Origin: Janthinobacterium sp. 344
GTDB taxonomy: Bacteria; Pseudomonadota; Gammaproteobacteria; Burkholderiales; Burkholderiaceae_D
Assembly (NCBI RefSeq): GCF_900112025.1
Contig: NZ_FOKL01000006.1
Coordinates: forward strand, 231,199 to 295,198
Reading direction: 5' to 3'
Length of the DNA: 64,000 bases
In this document: piece after piece, positions 11,667 to 20,275 of the stretch
Numbering within the stretch: the first letter of the stretch is position 1
Layout of the letters: each line of letters begins with the position of its first letter
Position numbers and translations under genes: made by a program
The notes under the pieces: model-generated
The model's database searches: none
Told to the model about the DNA's origin: nothing
What the model saw: the letters and a program-made list of their open reading frames with translations, nothing else

Positions 11667-12803
11667 ATGCCCTACCCGCACCTGACCGCATTCCCCGCCG
11701 CCCTGCTGGCCGCCAGCCTGCTGCTCCTGGCGCCAGCCGGCGCGCACGCCGCCACCACCGCCAAAGCCGCCAAGGCCGTCAAGCCCGCCGCGAGCCAGGA
11801 CGCCCCCGCCCTGCCCGGCTACCAGGCCGACCTGAGCCAGACCACGGTTTCCGGCCTGTCCTCGGGCGGCTTCATGGCGGCGCAGTTTGCCGTCGCCTAC
11901 TCGGCCACCGTCGCCGGCGCCGGCATCATCGCGGGCGGCCCGTATTTCTGCTCGGGCATGCCCGGCCGTTTCCCCTACATTCCCTACCTGACGAACGCGC
12001 TGACGACCTGCATGAACCCGGGCGAATCGCAGGTGGCGCCGCCCGTGGCCAGCGAATTGCTGCGCGCGGCGAACGACTTCGCGCGCGCCAACCTGATCGA
12101 CGATACGGCCAACCTGAAACGCCAGCGCGTGTACCTGTTCAGCGGGATGAAAGACCGGACCGTGACGCGGCCCGTGGTGGAGCAGGTGAATCAGTTCTAT
12201 CTGCTGGCGGGCACGCCGGCGGCGCAGATCCGCTTCGTCGACAATGTCGGCGCGGGCCACGCCATCCTGACGGACAGCAGCGCCGACAAGCCGTGCGCCG
12301 TGACGGAGTCGCCGTTCATCAACGACTGCGACTACACGCAGGCGCGCGACATCCTGCAGCACCTGTACCCGGACCTGCAGCCCTCGTCGACCACCCTGAC
12401 GGGCAAGGTGATCGCCTTCAACCAGCGCAACTTCATCCAGGAAGCGTATTCCAGCATGAACAATACGGGCTACGCCTACGTCCCGAAAGCCTGCGACAGC
12501 GAGAGCTGCCGCGTGCACGTGGTGTTCCACGGCTGCCTGCAAACGACGCAGGCGATCGGCAACCGCTTCTACACCAGCACCGGCTACAACCAGGTGGCTG
12601 ACGCCAACAAGATCATCGTGCTGTACCCGCAGGCCGAGCCGAGCCCCGTCTACCCCTACAACCCGAAAGGCTGCTGGGACTTCTGGGGCTACACCAGCGT
12701 CAACCCCATCGACCCGGATTTCTACCGCAAGAGCGGCACGCAGATGCAGGCGGTCAAGGGCATGCTGGACCGCCTGGGCTCGGCCCGCAACAGCCGTCGA
12801 TAA
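11667..12803 (+). CDS. Secreted short-chain PHA depolymerase-type esterase
   Basis: A 378-residue protein with a clear signal peptide (hydrophobic LLAASLLLLAPAGAHA) and an Ala/Lys-rich linker before the catalytic domain. The domain has the lipase box GLSSGGFMAAQF with the nucleophilic Ser and a later VVFHGCLQTTQ block, as in extracellular PHB depolymerases of catalytic-domain type 2. The Trp-rich end (GCWDFWGYTS) is also typical. I see no separate substrate-binding domain. The start at 11667 has GTGGAG upstream. It probably hydrolyses extracellular poly- or oligo-hydroxyalkanoate; a second PHB-turnover gene lies at 56891. Confidence 0.82.
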   Translation: MPYPHLTAFPAALLAASLLLLAPAGAHAATTAKAAKAVKPAASQDAPALPGYQADLSQTTVSGLSSGGFMAAQFAVAYSATVAGAGIIAGGPYFCSGMPGRFPYIPYLTNALTTCMNPGESQVAPPVASELLRAANDFARANLIDDTANLKRQRVYLFSGMKDRTVTRPVVEQVNQFYLLAGTPAAQIRFVDNVGAGHAILTDSSADKPCAVTESPFINDCDYTQARDILQHLYPDLQPSSTTLTGKVIAFNQRNFIQEAYSSMNNTGYAYVPKACDSESCRVHVVFHGCLQTTQAIGNRFYTSTGYNQVADANKIIVLYPQAEPSPVYPYNPKGCWDFWGYTSVNPIDPDFYRKSGTQMQAVKGMLDRLGSARNSRR

Positions 12804-12812
12804 CGGCCGTCA

Positions 12813-12907
12813 AGGATGCTTGAGAAAATCGTGGCGGGCGGCCACGATTTCCAGCCCGCGAAGCGGCGCCGGAGCGCAGCTTCGCGGCAGGCTTACTCAG
12901 GCATCCT
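12813..12907. other. Three-way-junction inverted repeat between convergent genes
   Basis: An outer stem (AGGATGCTTGAG at 12813-12824 with CTCAGGCATCCT at 12896-12907, 11 of 12 pairs) encloses two perfect hairpins. They are AAATCGTGGC/GCCACGATTT (12826-12850) and CGCGAAGC/GCTTCGCG (12857-12886). It fills the gap between the depolymerase gene and gabD and includes most of the gabD stop codon. It may be a bidirectional terminator or a compound palindromic repeat. Confidence 0.65.
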
Positions 12908-14360
12908 AGATACCGCCCATGCAGATGTACTTGATGACCAGGTAATCCTCGATACCGTAGGTCGAGCCCTCGCGGCCCAGGCCAGACTGCTTGACGCCGC
13001 CGAACGGTGCGATTTCATTCGAGATCAGGCCCGTGTTGACGCCGACCATGCCCGTTTCCAGGCCTTCGGCCACGCGCCAGATGCGGCCGATGTCGCGCGA
13101 ATAGAAGTAGGCGGCCAGGCCGAATTCCGTGTTGTTGGCCAGGCCGATGACTTCCTCGTCCGTCTTGAAGCGGAACAGGGGCGCCAGCGGGCCGAAGGTT
13201 TCTTCGGTGGCCACGCGCATGTCGTTCGTCACGTCGGCGATGATGGTCGGCTCGAAGAAGCCATTGCCCAGCGCATGACGCTTGCCGCCGGCCAGCAGGC
13301 GCCCGCCCTTGCCCAGCGCGTCGGCCACGTGTTCCTCCACCTTGGCGACAGCCTTGTCATCGATCAGCGGGCCTTGCGTGACGCCCGCCTCGATGCCATT
13401 GCCGACCTTCAGCTTGGCCACGGCCGCCACCAGTTTCTCGGCGAACGCTTCATACACGCTGTCCTGCACGTACAGGCGGTTGGCGCAGACGCAGGTCTGG
13501 CCCGCGTTGCGGTATTTCGAGGCGATGGCGCCTTCCACGGCCGCATCCAGGTCGGCGTCGTCGAAGACGATGAACGGCGCATTGCCGCCCAGTTCCAGCG
13601 ACAGCTTCTTGATCGTCGGCGCGCACTGCTCGGCCAGCAGGCGGCCCACTTGCGTGGACCCCGTAAACGTCAGCTTGCGCACGATGGGATTCGAGGTCAT
13701 TTCACCGCCGATATCCTTCGGCGCGCCGGTGACGATGCTGAACACGCCCGCCGGCACGCCCGCGCGCTCGGCCAGCACGGCCAGCGCCAGCGCGGAGAAC
13801 GGCGTCGCTTCGGCGGGTTTCAGGACCATCGGGCAGCCGGCGGCCAGGGCCGGGCCCACCTTGCGCGTGATCATGGCGGCCGGGAAATTCCACGGCGTGA
13901 TGGCGGCGCACACGCCGATCGGCTCCTTGGTGATGACAAGGCGGCGGTCCGGCCATGGCGACTGCAGGGTGTCGCCCGAGACGCGCTTGCCTTCCTCGGC
14001 AAACCACTCGATGAACGAGGCGCCGAACTGCACTTCGCCCTTCGCTTCCGGCAGCGGCTTGCCCTGCTCGGTGGTCATGATCAGCGCCAGGTCGTCGGCG
14101 TTTTCCAGGATCAGGTCATGCCAGCGGCGCAGCACGGCCGCGCGCTCCTTGGCCGTCTTCTTGCGCCAGGCCGGCCAGGCCGCATTGGCCGCCTCGATGG
14201 CGCGGCGCGTCTCGGCCGCGCCCATCAGGGGCACCGTGCCGATATGCTCGCCCGTGGCGGGATTGCTCACATTAATCGTCTGGCCACCGTCCGCATCGAC
14301 CCAGGCTCCATTCAGGTAAGCCTGGTGACGCAACAAGGTAGGATCTTTCAACTGCAGCAT
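12906..14360 (-). CDS. gabD: Succinate-semialdehyde dehydrogenase, NADP-dependent type
   Basis: A 484-residue aldehyde dehydrogenase. It has the cofactor motif TPWNFPAAMITRKVGPALAAGC, the catalytic Glu in LELGGNAPFIVF and the catalytic Cys in RNAGQTCVCANR, all in GabD form. It oxidises succinate semialdehyde to succinate in the cytoplasm. No gabT aminotransferase is next to it. Because the Weimberg xylose genes (28-30 kb) lack an adjacent 2-ketoglutarate-semialdehyde dehydrogenase, this broad-type enzyme could supply that step; that is inference only. Its last codon lies inside a large inverted repeat. Confidence 0.92.
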   Translation of the reverse strand: MLQLKDPTLLRHQAYLNGAWVDADGGQTINVSNPATGEHIGTVPLMGAAETRRAIEAANAAWPAWRKKTAKERAAVLRRWHDLILENADDLALIMTTEQGKPLPEAKGEVQFGASFIEWFAEEGKRVSGDTLQSPWPDRRLVITKEPIGVCAAITPWNFPAAMITRKVGPALAAGCPMVLKPAEATPFSALALAVLAERAGVPAGVFSIVTGAPKDIGGEMTSNPIVRKLTFTGSTQVGRLLAEQCAPTIKKLSLELGGNAPFIVFDDADLDAAVEGAIASKYRNAGQTCVCANRLYVQDSVYEAFAEKLVAAVAKLKVGNGIEAGVTQGPLIDDKAVAKVEEHVADALGKGGRLLAGGKRHALGNGFFEPTIIADVTNDMRVATEETFGPLAPLFRFKTDEEVIGLANNTEFGLAAYFYSRDIGRIWRVAEGLETGMVGVNTGLISNEIAPFGGVKQSGLGREGSTYGIEDYLVIKYICMGGI

Positions 14361-14451
14361 ATGGATCTCCGGTCTGGTTTGAATTATCGACGGGAGATAC
14401 TATGCCACAGCGCGGCCGATTTCGCAGGCGGGCAGCCGAATTGGCGTTGCT

Positions 14452-15294
14452 TTACTCGACCTTGAACGACGACAGCTTCGGGTCCGGCGGCGGATAGGCA
14501 AGCTTCATGCCCTGCAGGGTTTCCAGCAGCAGGGTCGCCACCACCAGGTTGCGCTGGGTCTTGGAATTGGACGGCACCACATACCACGGCGCGTGGTCGG
14601 CGTCCGTCTCGCGGATCGCCGTTTCATAGACGCGCTGGTAGCCGTCCCACTTCTTGCGCTGGGCGATATCGTTGGGATCGAACTTCCATTGGCGGTCGGG
14701 ATCGTCGAGCCGTTCCTGCAGCCGTCCCCGCTGCTCATCCTTGGAAATATGCAGAAAGATTTTCAGGATGACGGTGCCCGTCTCGCTCAGCATGCGCTCG
14801 AAATCGCGGATCTGCGCGTAGCGGCGCTGGCATTCGGGCTTGTCGATCATGTCCTGCACGCGCGTGATCAGCACATCCTCGTAATGGCTGCGGTTGAAGA
14901 TGGCGATCTCGCCCTTCACGGGCACGTGCTGGTGCACGCGCCACAGGTAATCGTGCGCCAGCTCGATATCCGTCGGCCCCTTGAACGCCACGGCGCGGAT
15001 GCCCATCGGGTTGATATTGCTGAAGATGGCCTTGACGGTGCCGTCCTTGCCCGAGGTATCCATGCCCTGCAGGACCAGCAGCACCTTCTTCTTGCGCTGC
15101 GCGTACAGCATGCTCTGGCACTCGGCGATCTGCGCCGTCAATGCCACGGTTTCCTCGCGGTCCAGCGCCTTGCACTGGGCCGCCGTCAGCTTCTTGTTGG
15201 CCGCCTTGGTGGCGGCGCCCAGCAGGCGCTTGCCGGCGAAGTCCTCGTCCAGCGCATAGCCCTTGCCGGCGCGAAATTGGGTGCGCGCCTTCAT
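14452..15294 (-). CDS. Polyphosphate kinase 2 family protein
   Basis: The 280-residue protein has the PPK2 Walker A motif GMDTSGKDGTVKAIF, the lid region NPMGIRAVAFKGPTD and the Walker B-type IFNRSHYEDVLITRV. The C-terminal signature is APWYVVPSNSKTQRNLVVA. It resembles the subgroup annotated as polyphosphate:nucleotide phosphotransferase, which phosphorylates AMP and/or ADP with polyphosphate. The start (15294) overlaps the stop of the CoA-binding protein gene as ATGA, so the two are translationally coupled. The substrate class (AMP or ADP) is not fixed by what I can see. Confidence 0.9.
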   Translation of the reverse strand: MKARTQFRAGKGYALDEDFAGKRLLGAATKAANKKLTAAQCKALDREETVALTAQIAECQSMLYAQRKKKVLLVLQGMDTSGKDGTVKAIFSNINPMGIRAVAFKGPTDIELAHDYLWRVHQHVPVKGEIAIFNRSHYEDVLITRVQDMIDKPECQRRYAQIRDFERMLSETGTVILKIFLHISKDEQRGRLQERLDDPDRQWKFDPNDIAQRKKWDGYQRVYETAIRETDADHAPWYVVPSNSKTQRNLVVATLLLETLQGMKLAYPPPDPKLSSFKVE

Positions 15295-15713
15295 GCCGCC
15301 ACCGCCAGCTTGCGGTGCTCGATTTTCGTGCAGTGGTCCATCACCACGTCCAGACCCGCCGCGCGCGCCAGCTGCGCCGCCGCCTCGTTGACGACGTCGA
15401 GCTGCAGCCACAAACAGCCGGCCTTGACGGCGATGGCTTCCTCGGCGATGGGCAGGATATCCTCGGACTTGCGGAAGCAATCGACGATGTCGATGCGCGC
15501 CGGCGCCACGGCAGCCGCCGCCTGCGTCAGGGTGGCGTGGGCGCGCTGGCCCAGCACTTCCTTGCCGGCGAGGGCGGGATTGACAGGCAGCACGCGGTAG
15601 CCATGCCGCAGCAGGTAATCGGCCACCTCGTGGCTGGCGCGTTCCGGCTTGTCGGACATGCCGACGATGGCGATGATGCGGCTGTCTTGCAGGATGCGGG
15701 CGATGTTGGACAT
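15291..15713 (-). CDS. CoA-binding domain protein (YccU-like)
   Basis: A 140-residue single-domain Rossmann-type protein with the CoA-binding pattern IIAIVGMSDKPERASHEVA at the N-terminus, VLPVNPALAGKEVLG in the middle and MDHCTKIEH at the end. Relatives such as YccU are small cytoplasmic proteins of unknown role, related to the CoA-binding domain of succinyl-CoA synthetase. It is the first gene of a two-gene operon with PPK2 (four-base ATGA overlap). That suggests a link to polyphosphate or acyl-CoA energy metabolism, but this is inference. Confidence 0.85.
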   Translation of the reverse strand: MSNIARILQDSRIIAIVGMSDKPERASHEVADYLLRHGYRVLPVNPALAGKEVLGQRAHATLTQAAAAVAPARIDIVDCFRKSEDILPIAEEAIAVKAGCLWLQLDVVNEAAAQLARAAGLDVVMDHCTKIEHRKLAVAA

Positions 15714-15772
15714 ATTCTGGTCTATGAGGCGTGCGACATTGCCCGCCTAGCGTAGCAGAAAAAACCTGTTGC

Positions 15773-15888
15773 GCGGCGCGATTTGCGGCCTCCGATGCTC
15801 ACTGCCTTGGCGGCCCCGTGCTTCGCACAGCTCCGCTTCTCAGCCACAACTCACATCCGCTCGCTACGGTTTTCTCAGCAGGACGTTA
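15773..15888 (+). repeat. Dispersed intergenic repeat, copy A
   Basis: About 115 bases here match, in inverted orientation and at roughly 80% by eye, the stretch at 34233-34349. Shared blocks include GATGCTCACTGCCT, CGCTTCTCAGCCACAACT and CCGCTCGCTACG. The gap 15714-15885 holds no other feature. The copy ends on the stop codon of the aldolase gene. Confidence 0.75.
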
Positions 15889-16527
15889 CTGAGAACGCAC
15901 GGCCGCCATCTGCGCCACGAAGGCCTGCGCACGCGCCGTCACGGCGGCGTAATCTCCCGTGGCGCCGGGGCCACTCAGGCTGCCGCCGATGCCCACGGCC
16001 ACGGCGCCGCTGGCGAACCACTCACCCAGGTTTTCCACCGTCACGCCGCCCGTCGGCATCAAGGGCGCCTGCGGCAGTGGCGCGCGCAGGGCCTTGATGT
16101 AGGCGGGGCCGAACATCTCGGCGGGGAAGACCTTGACGATGTCGGCGCCCGCCTGCAGGGCCGTGACGATTTCCGTCGGCGTCATTGCGCCCGGCATGGC
16201 CAGCACCTGGTAGCGCTGGCACAGCGCGATGGTCTCCACGTTGACGCCGGGCGAAATGATGAACTGGGCGCCGGCCAGGATGGCGGCGCGCGCCGTCTCG
16301 GCATCGAGCACCGTGCCCGCGCCCAGCAGCACCTCGTCGCCATGGCGTTGGCGCAGGGCGCGCAGCACGCCCAGGGTATCGGGCGTGGTGAACGCCACTT
16401 CCAGCGCCGTGACGCCGCCGGCGATGCACGCCTCGGCGAGCAGCAAGGCCGCGTCGGGCGAACCGGCGCGCACGATGCCCACCATGCCCCGTTCGAGGAT
16501 GCCATTGAAAACCATGTGCTTTTGCAT
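15886..16527 (-). CDS. dgoA: 2-dehydro-3-deoxy-6-phosphogalactonate aldolase (KDPGal/KDPG aldolase family)
   Basis: A 213-residue class I aldolase of the KDPG/KHG family. The catalytic Glu region is GGVTALEVAFTTPD, the phosphate loop is LLGAGTVLD, the Schiff-base Lys sits in ADIVKVFPAEMFGPAYIKAL, and MPTGGVTVENL is present. It cleaves a 2-keto-3-deoxy-6-phospho-sugar acid to pyruvate and glyceraldehyde 3-phosphate. The start at 16527 has AGGAGAG upstream. It is the last gene of the set with dgoK, the dehydratase and the lactonase. That setting makes KDP-galactonate the likely substrate rather than KDP-gluconate. Confidence 0.88.
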   Translation of the reverse strand: MQKHMVFNGILERGMVGIVRAGSPDAALLLAEACIAGGVTALEVAFTTPDTLGVLRALRQRHGDEVLLGAGTVLDAETARAAILAGAQFIISPGVNVETIALCQRYQVLAMPGAMTPTEIVTALQAGADIVKVFPAEMFGPAYIKALRAPLPQAPLMPTGGVTVENLGEWFASGAVAVGIGGSLSGPGATGDYAAVTARAQAFVAQMAAVRSQ

Positions 16528-16540
16528 CTGCTCTCTCCTG

Positions 16541-17437
16541 TCAGGCCGGCAGGGCGCCGAAACGCACTTCCGGCAAGCCGCGCACGCCCGGCTGGCGCGC
16601 ATGGAACAAGCCGCCGGCCAAAGGTTCGGCCGCCAGCTGCGCCGGCGCCAGGCTTTCCTGCGCCGTGGTGATGAACAATTCGTCAAAGGCGCCGCCACCG
16701 AGGCTCACGCAGCTGGGCTGCGACACGGGCAGCGTCACCGCGCGCTCGACGCTGCCATCGGGCGCGAAGCGCAGCACCTTGCCGGCGCCCCACTGCGCGC
16801 TCCACAGGTGGTCATCCGCATCGATGGTGGCGCCATCGGCCGCGCCGGGACCCGCATCGAGCACGGCGAACACGCGCACCTTGCTGGCGTCGCCGCCCAG
16901 ATAGTCGTCCCAGCGGTAGATGGCCTTCTTCATCGAGTCGCAAAAATACATGGCCGTGCCATCGACGCTGAAGCAGATGCTGTTCGAGATGGCGATGGCC
17001 GGCAGCGGCAGGCGCTCCAGGGTCAGATCCAGGTTGAGGCGGTAAAAGCCGGCGATGGCGTCGCGGCACGGACGCTCATCGAGCGTGCCGAAGACAAAGC
17101 GTCCCTGGCGGTCGCAGCGGCCATCGTTCAGGCGCGTCATGGGCAAGTCCCCCTCCACCGTGTGCAAGGGCGTGACGGTCCCGCTGCGCGCGTCAAACCA
17201 CGCCAGGCGCGTGGCAAGGCCCAGCAGCAGGATGTCGTCGCTGTCCGTCTGCGCGAAACAGGCCAGGCGCTCGGGCATGTCCCACACCTGGCGCGCGCCG
17301 GTGGCCAGCGTCAGCGCATGCAGTTGGCAGCCTTCGATATTCGTCCAGAAAACCCGGCCGCTGCGTTCGCACCAGCGCACGCCCTCGCCCAGGAAGTTCT
17401 GCGCATCGACCAGTAATTGGGCCTGTGTCCCCATCAT
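16541..17437 (-). CDS. SMP-30/gluconolactonase family sugar lactonase
   Basis: A 298-residue six-bladed beta-propeller. The metal-binding residues are seen in FLGEGVRW (Glu), TRLNDGRCDRQGRFVFGT (Asn and Asp) and ISNSICFSVDGTAMYFCDS. The family hydrolyses aldonolactones such as L-arabinono-, D-galactono- or D-xylonolactone. It lies 13 bases before the aldolase start and 15 bases after the dehydratase stop, so it should open the lactone made by a sugar dehydrogenase before dehydration. It may serve xylonolactone as well, since no separate XylC is present near the xyl genes. Confidence 0.88.
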   Translation of the reverse strand: MMGTQAQLLVDAQNFLGEGVRWCERSGRVFWTNIEGCQLHALTLATGARQVWDMPERLACFAQTDSDDILLLGLATRLAWFDARSGTVTPLHTVEGDLPMTRLNDGRCDRQGRFVFGTLDERPCRDAIAGFYRLNLDLTLERLPLPAIAISNSICFSVDGTAMYFCDSMKKAIYRWDDYLGGDASKVRVFAVLDAGPGAADGATIDADDHLWSAQWGAGKVLRFAPDGSVERAVTLPVSQPSCVSLGGGAFDELFITTAQESLAPAQLAAEPLAGGLFHARQPGVRGLPEVRFGALPA

Positions 17438-17452
17438 TGCTTTCCTTGTTTT

Positions 17453-19183
17453 TTAGTGTGATTCGCGCGGCACGGCCGAACCGCGGCAGCCGACGAGAAA
17501 GTCGAGGTCCGCGCCTTCATCGGCCTGCGTCACGTGCTTGATGTACATCGCCTGGTAGCCGCCCTTCATGGCCGGCTCGGGGGCGCGCCATTCTGCGCGC
17601 CGGCGCGCCAGTTCCGCGTCGTCGACGTCCAGGTGCAAACGCCGGCCCTCCACGTCCAATTCAATCATGTCGCCGTCGCGCACCAGGGCCAGCGGGCCGC
17701 CCACGGCCGCCTCCGGCGCCACGTGCAGCACCACCGTACCATACGCCGTGCCGCTCATGCGCGCGTCCGAGATGCGCACCATGTCGCGCACGCCCTGCTC
17801 CAGCAGTTTCTTCGGCAGTCCCATGTTGCCCACTTCCGCCATGCCCGGATAACCCTGCGGACCGCAATTTTGCAGCACCATCACGCAGCTGGCATCGATA
17901 TCGAGCGCGGGATCGTCGACGCTTTTTTTATAGTGCTCGATGCTGTTGAAGACGACGGCGCGGCCCCGGTGCTGCATCAGCGCGGGCGTGGCGGCCGACG
18001 GCTTGATGACGGCGCCGCGCGGCGCCAGGTTGCCGTGCAGGACGGCGATGCCGCCCTCGTCCTTGAATGGCTGCGCCAGCGGCGTGATCACCTGCGGGTT
18101 GAAATTTTCCGCTTCCGCCACATTGACGGCCAGGGTGGCGCCCGTCACCGTCAAGGCCTCGCCATGCAGCTTGCCCAGCAGGTCGCGAATGATGACGGGC
18201 AGGCCGCCCGCATAGTAAAAATCCTCCATCAGGTACTGCCCCGACGGCATCAGGTTCAGCAGGCACGGGATATCGCGTCCCAGGCGGTCCCAGTCGCCCA
18301 GGCGCATGTCCACGCCGATGCGCCCGGCGATGGCCAGCAGGTGGATCACGGCGTTGGTCGAGCCGCCGATGGCGCCGTTGACCATGATGGCGTTTTCAAA
18401 CGCTGCGCGCGTGAGGATCTGCGACAGTTTCAGGTCTTCATGCACCATGCCGACGATGCGCCGGCCCGTCAGTTGCGCCTGCAGCTTGCGGCGCGCATCG
18501 ACGGCGGGAATGGCCGCGTTGCCGGGCAAGGTCACGCCCAGCGCTTCGACCATGCTGGCCATGGTGGACGCCGTGCCCATGGTCATGCAGTGGCCGGCGG
18601 AGCGCGACATGCACGATTCGGCCTGCTTGAATTCGGCTGAGGTCATGCGCCCGGCGCGCACGTCCTCGGAAAACTTCCACACGTCCGTGCCCGAGCCGAT
18701 CGGCTGGCCACGGTAATTCCCGTTCAGCATGGGGCCGCCGGACAGCACGATGGTGGGCAGGTCCACGCTGGCCGCGCCCATCAGCAGCGCCGGCGTGGTC
18801 TTGTCGCAGCCCGTCAGCAGCACCACGCCATCGATCGGGTTGGCGCGGATCGATTCTTCCACGTCCATGCTGGCCAGGTTACGGAACAGCATGGCCGTCG
18901 GCCGCAGGTTCGTCTCGCCCAGCGACATCACGGGAAACTCGACGGGAAAACCGCCCGCCTCCAGCACGCCGCGCTTGACCATCTCGGCGAGATCGCGGAA
19001 GTGGCCGTTGCAGGGCGTCAGCTCGGACCAGGTATTGCAGATGCCGATGACGGGACGGCCATCGAAGGCGTCGCTCGGATAGCCCTGGTTCTTCATCCAG
19101 CTGCGGTGGATGAAACTGTCCTTGTCGTCGCCGCCGAACCACGCCTGCGAGCGCAGCGAACGCTTTGTTTTCAGTTCGCTCAT
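17453..19183 (-). CDS. IlvD/Edd family dehydratase, L-arabinonate/D-galactonate type
   Basis: A 576-residue Fe-S dehydratase. Key motifs are NTWSELTPCNGH and LLTGCDKTTPALLMGAASVDLP (cluster Cys residues), GHCMTMGTASTMASM, GGSTNAVIHLLAIAGR and SDARMSGTAYGTVVLHVAPEA. It closely resembles rhizobial L-arabinonate dehydratases, which also accept D-galactonate and D-fuconate because of shared stereochemistry. With dgoK (four-base overlap upstream) and an aldolase downstream, D-galactonate or L-arabinonate to the 2-keto-3-deoxy acid is the likely reaction. The exact sugar needs assay. Confidence 0.9.
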   Translation of the reverse strand: MSELKTKRSLRSQAWFGGDDKDSFIHRSWMKNQGYPSDAFDGRPVIGICNTWSELTPCNGHFRDLAEMVKRGVLEAGGFPVEFPVMSLGETNLRPTAMLFRNLASMDVEESIRANPIDGVVLLTGCDKTTPALLMGAASVDLPTIVLSGGPMLNGNYRGQPIGSGTDVWKFSEDVRAGRMTSAEFKQAESCMSRSAGHCMTMGTASTMASMVEALGVTLPGNAAIPAVDARRKLQAQLTGRRIVGMVHEDLKLSQILTRAAFENAIMVNGAIGGSTNAVIHLLAIAGRIGVDMRLGDWDRLGRDIPCLLNLMPSGQYLMEDFYYAGGLPVIIRDLLGKLHGEALTVTGATLAVNVAEAENFNPQVITPLAQPFKDEGGIAVLHGNLAPRGAVIKPSAATPALMQHRGRAVVFNSIEHYKKSVDDPALDIDASCVMVLQNCGPQGYPGMAEVGNMGLPKKLLEQGVRDMVRISDARMSGTAYGTVVLHVAPEAAVGGPLALVRDGDMIELDVEGRRLHLDVDDAELARRRAEWRAPEPAMKGGYQAMYIKHVTQADEGADLDFLVGCRGSAVPRESH

Positions 19184-20193
19184 GCTGCCTCCTGGCGGGC
19201 AATCAGGCCGCGCGCGGCGGCGATCAGCAGCGCGCCATGGCCCGCCAGATAGTCTTGCTGGCGGTCGTCGACGACGATGCGCTTGCCGTAAAAGAAGCCC
19301 TGCTCCTCGATCAGCAGCGACAGCGCCTGGCGCAGCATCGGTTTCCCCGCGATGACGAGCGGCGTATCGGGACGCATCTGGATGGCCGTGCTGTTGCGCA
19401 GGGCCAGCAGGTCGCCACTGAGCACGGCGCCCATCAAAAAATTGGCCCGTTCATTGCATTCGACGGCGCTGAACTGGCCCAGGGTGCGCACGCTGAAACA
19501 GGCGCGCGCCAGTCCCGTTTTTTGCGCGGCGGCGGCGCCGGCCAGCAGCATCTTCGGCACCAGGGTCTGCGCAAAGCCCCCTTCGACCGATTGCTTGATC
19601 AAGGTGTGCTGCGAGATCGCCTGCAGCAGCTCGCCGGCGATGGTGGTGCTGCAGCCAAGGATGCGGCGCTGCTCGTCCACGCTGATCAGCTTCGTGTGCG
19701 AGCCGGGCACGATGATGGTGGCCGCGCCATGCAGCTGCAGCCGCTCCAGCAAGCCGACGACCTCCGTTTCTTCGCCGCGCATCATGTCCATCGCTTCGAC
19801 GTTATGCAGGCCGATGGCGCCATGCTGGTTGCGCACGCCGGGAATCAGCCACAGGGGCTGCGCCAGCACGTCGGGCACGTCCACCGCCTGCATGCCTTGC
19901 GCCAGCTGCGCCAGGCCGGCCGGCGCCGGCAGATGCGGCACTTCCTGCAAGCCCATGGGCGAGCTGATCATGCCCGATGCCAGCGCCAGGTGCAGCTCGG
20001 CCGGCGCGACGCCGGCACTGGCCAGCACCGTGGCGATGGTCTCGCGCAGCGCCCGTTTCAGTGCGCCGTTATGGCCATCGATGGCCGTGTCGCGCACGCC
20101 CGTTTCCTGCTGCGCCTGGGCGAGGACGACGCCGTCCCGCCATAACAGGGTGCGCGTATTGGTGGTGCCGGCATCGATGGTGACTATATTCAT
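19180..20193 (-). CDS. dgoK: 2-dehydro-3-deoxygalactonokinase
   Basis: A 337-residue kinase starting MNIVTIDAGTTNTRTLLW, the phosphate-1 motif of the DgoK family. LASGMISSPMGLQEVPHL and ATIIVPGSHTKLI are further family blocks. It phosphorylates 2-keto-3-deoxy-galactonate to the 6-phosphate, which the aldolase at 15886 cleaves. The dehydratase start overlaps its stop as ATGA. It heads the four-gene dgo-like operon; the 82 bases upstream contain candidate operator sequences. Confidence 0.92.
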   Translation of the reverse strand: MNIVTIDAGTTNTRTLLWRDGVVLAQAQQETGVRDTAIDGHNGALKRALRETIATVLASAGVAPAELHLALASGMISSPMGLQEVPHLPAPAGLAQLAQGMQAVDVPDVLAQPLWLIPGVRNQHGAIGLHNVEAMDMMRGEETEVVGLLERLQLHGAATIIVPGSHTKLISVDEQRRILGCSTTIAGELLQAISQHTLIKQSVEGGFAQTLVPKMLLAGAAAAQKTGLARACFSVRTLGQFSAVECNERANFLMGAVLSGDLLALRNSTAIQMRPDTPLVIAGKPMLRQALSLLIEEQGFFYGKRIVVDDRQQDYLAGHGALLIAAARGLIARQEAA

Positions 20194-20238
20194 GGGCAGG
20201 TTCGCAGCGTCGGTAAGAAAGAAAAAAAAGGGGAAAAA

Positions 20239-20274
20239 CTACCTCATGGTAGAACTGCCCCGCATATCTGACCA
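20239..20274 (-). promoter_or_regulatory. Candidate operator region upstream of dgoK
   Basis: The short gap between dgoK and the mutarotase-like gene has the dyad CTACC-TCAT-GGTAG (20239-20252). It also has the motif AAGTGATTGGT (minus strand, about 20264-20274), which recurs upstream of chvE near 30234. No strong promoter is visible. Confidence 0.3.
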
Positions 20275-20275
20275 A

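Noticed and set aside
15769..16671. A long plus-strand frame across the dispersed repeat and the aldolase gene
   Set aside because: It is antisense to the aldolase and lactonase and shows no family features; the repeat copies do not share a start codon with a ribosome site.
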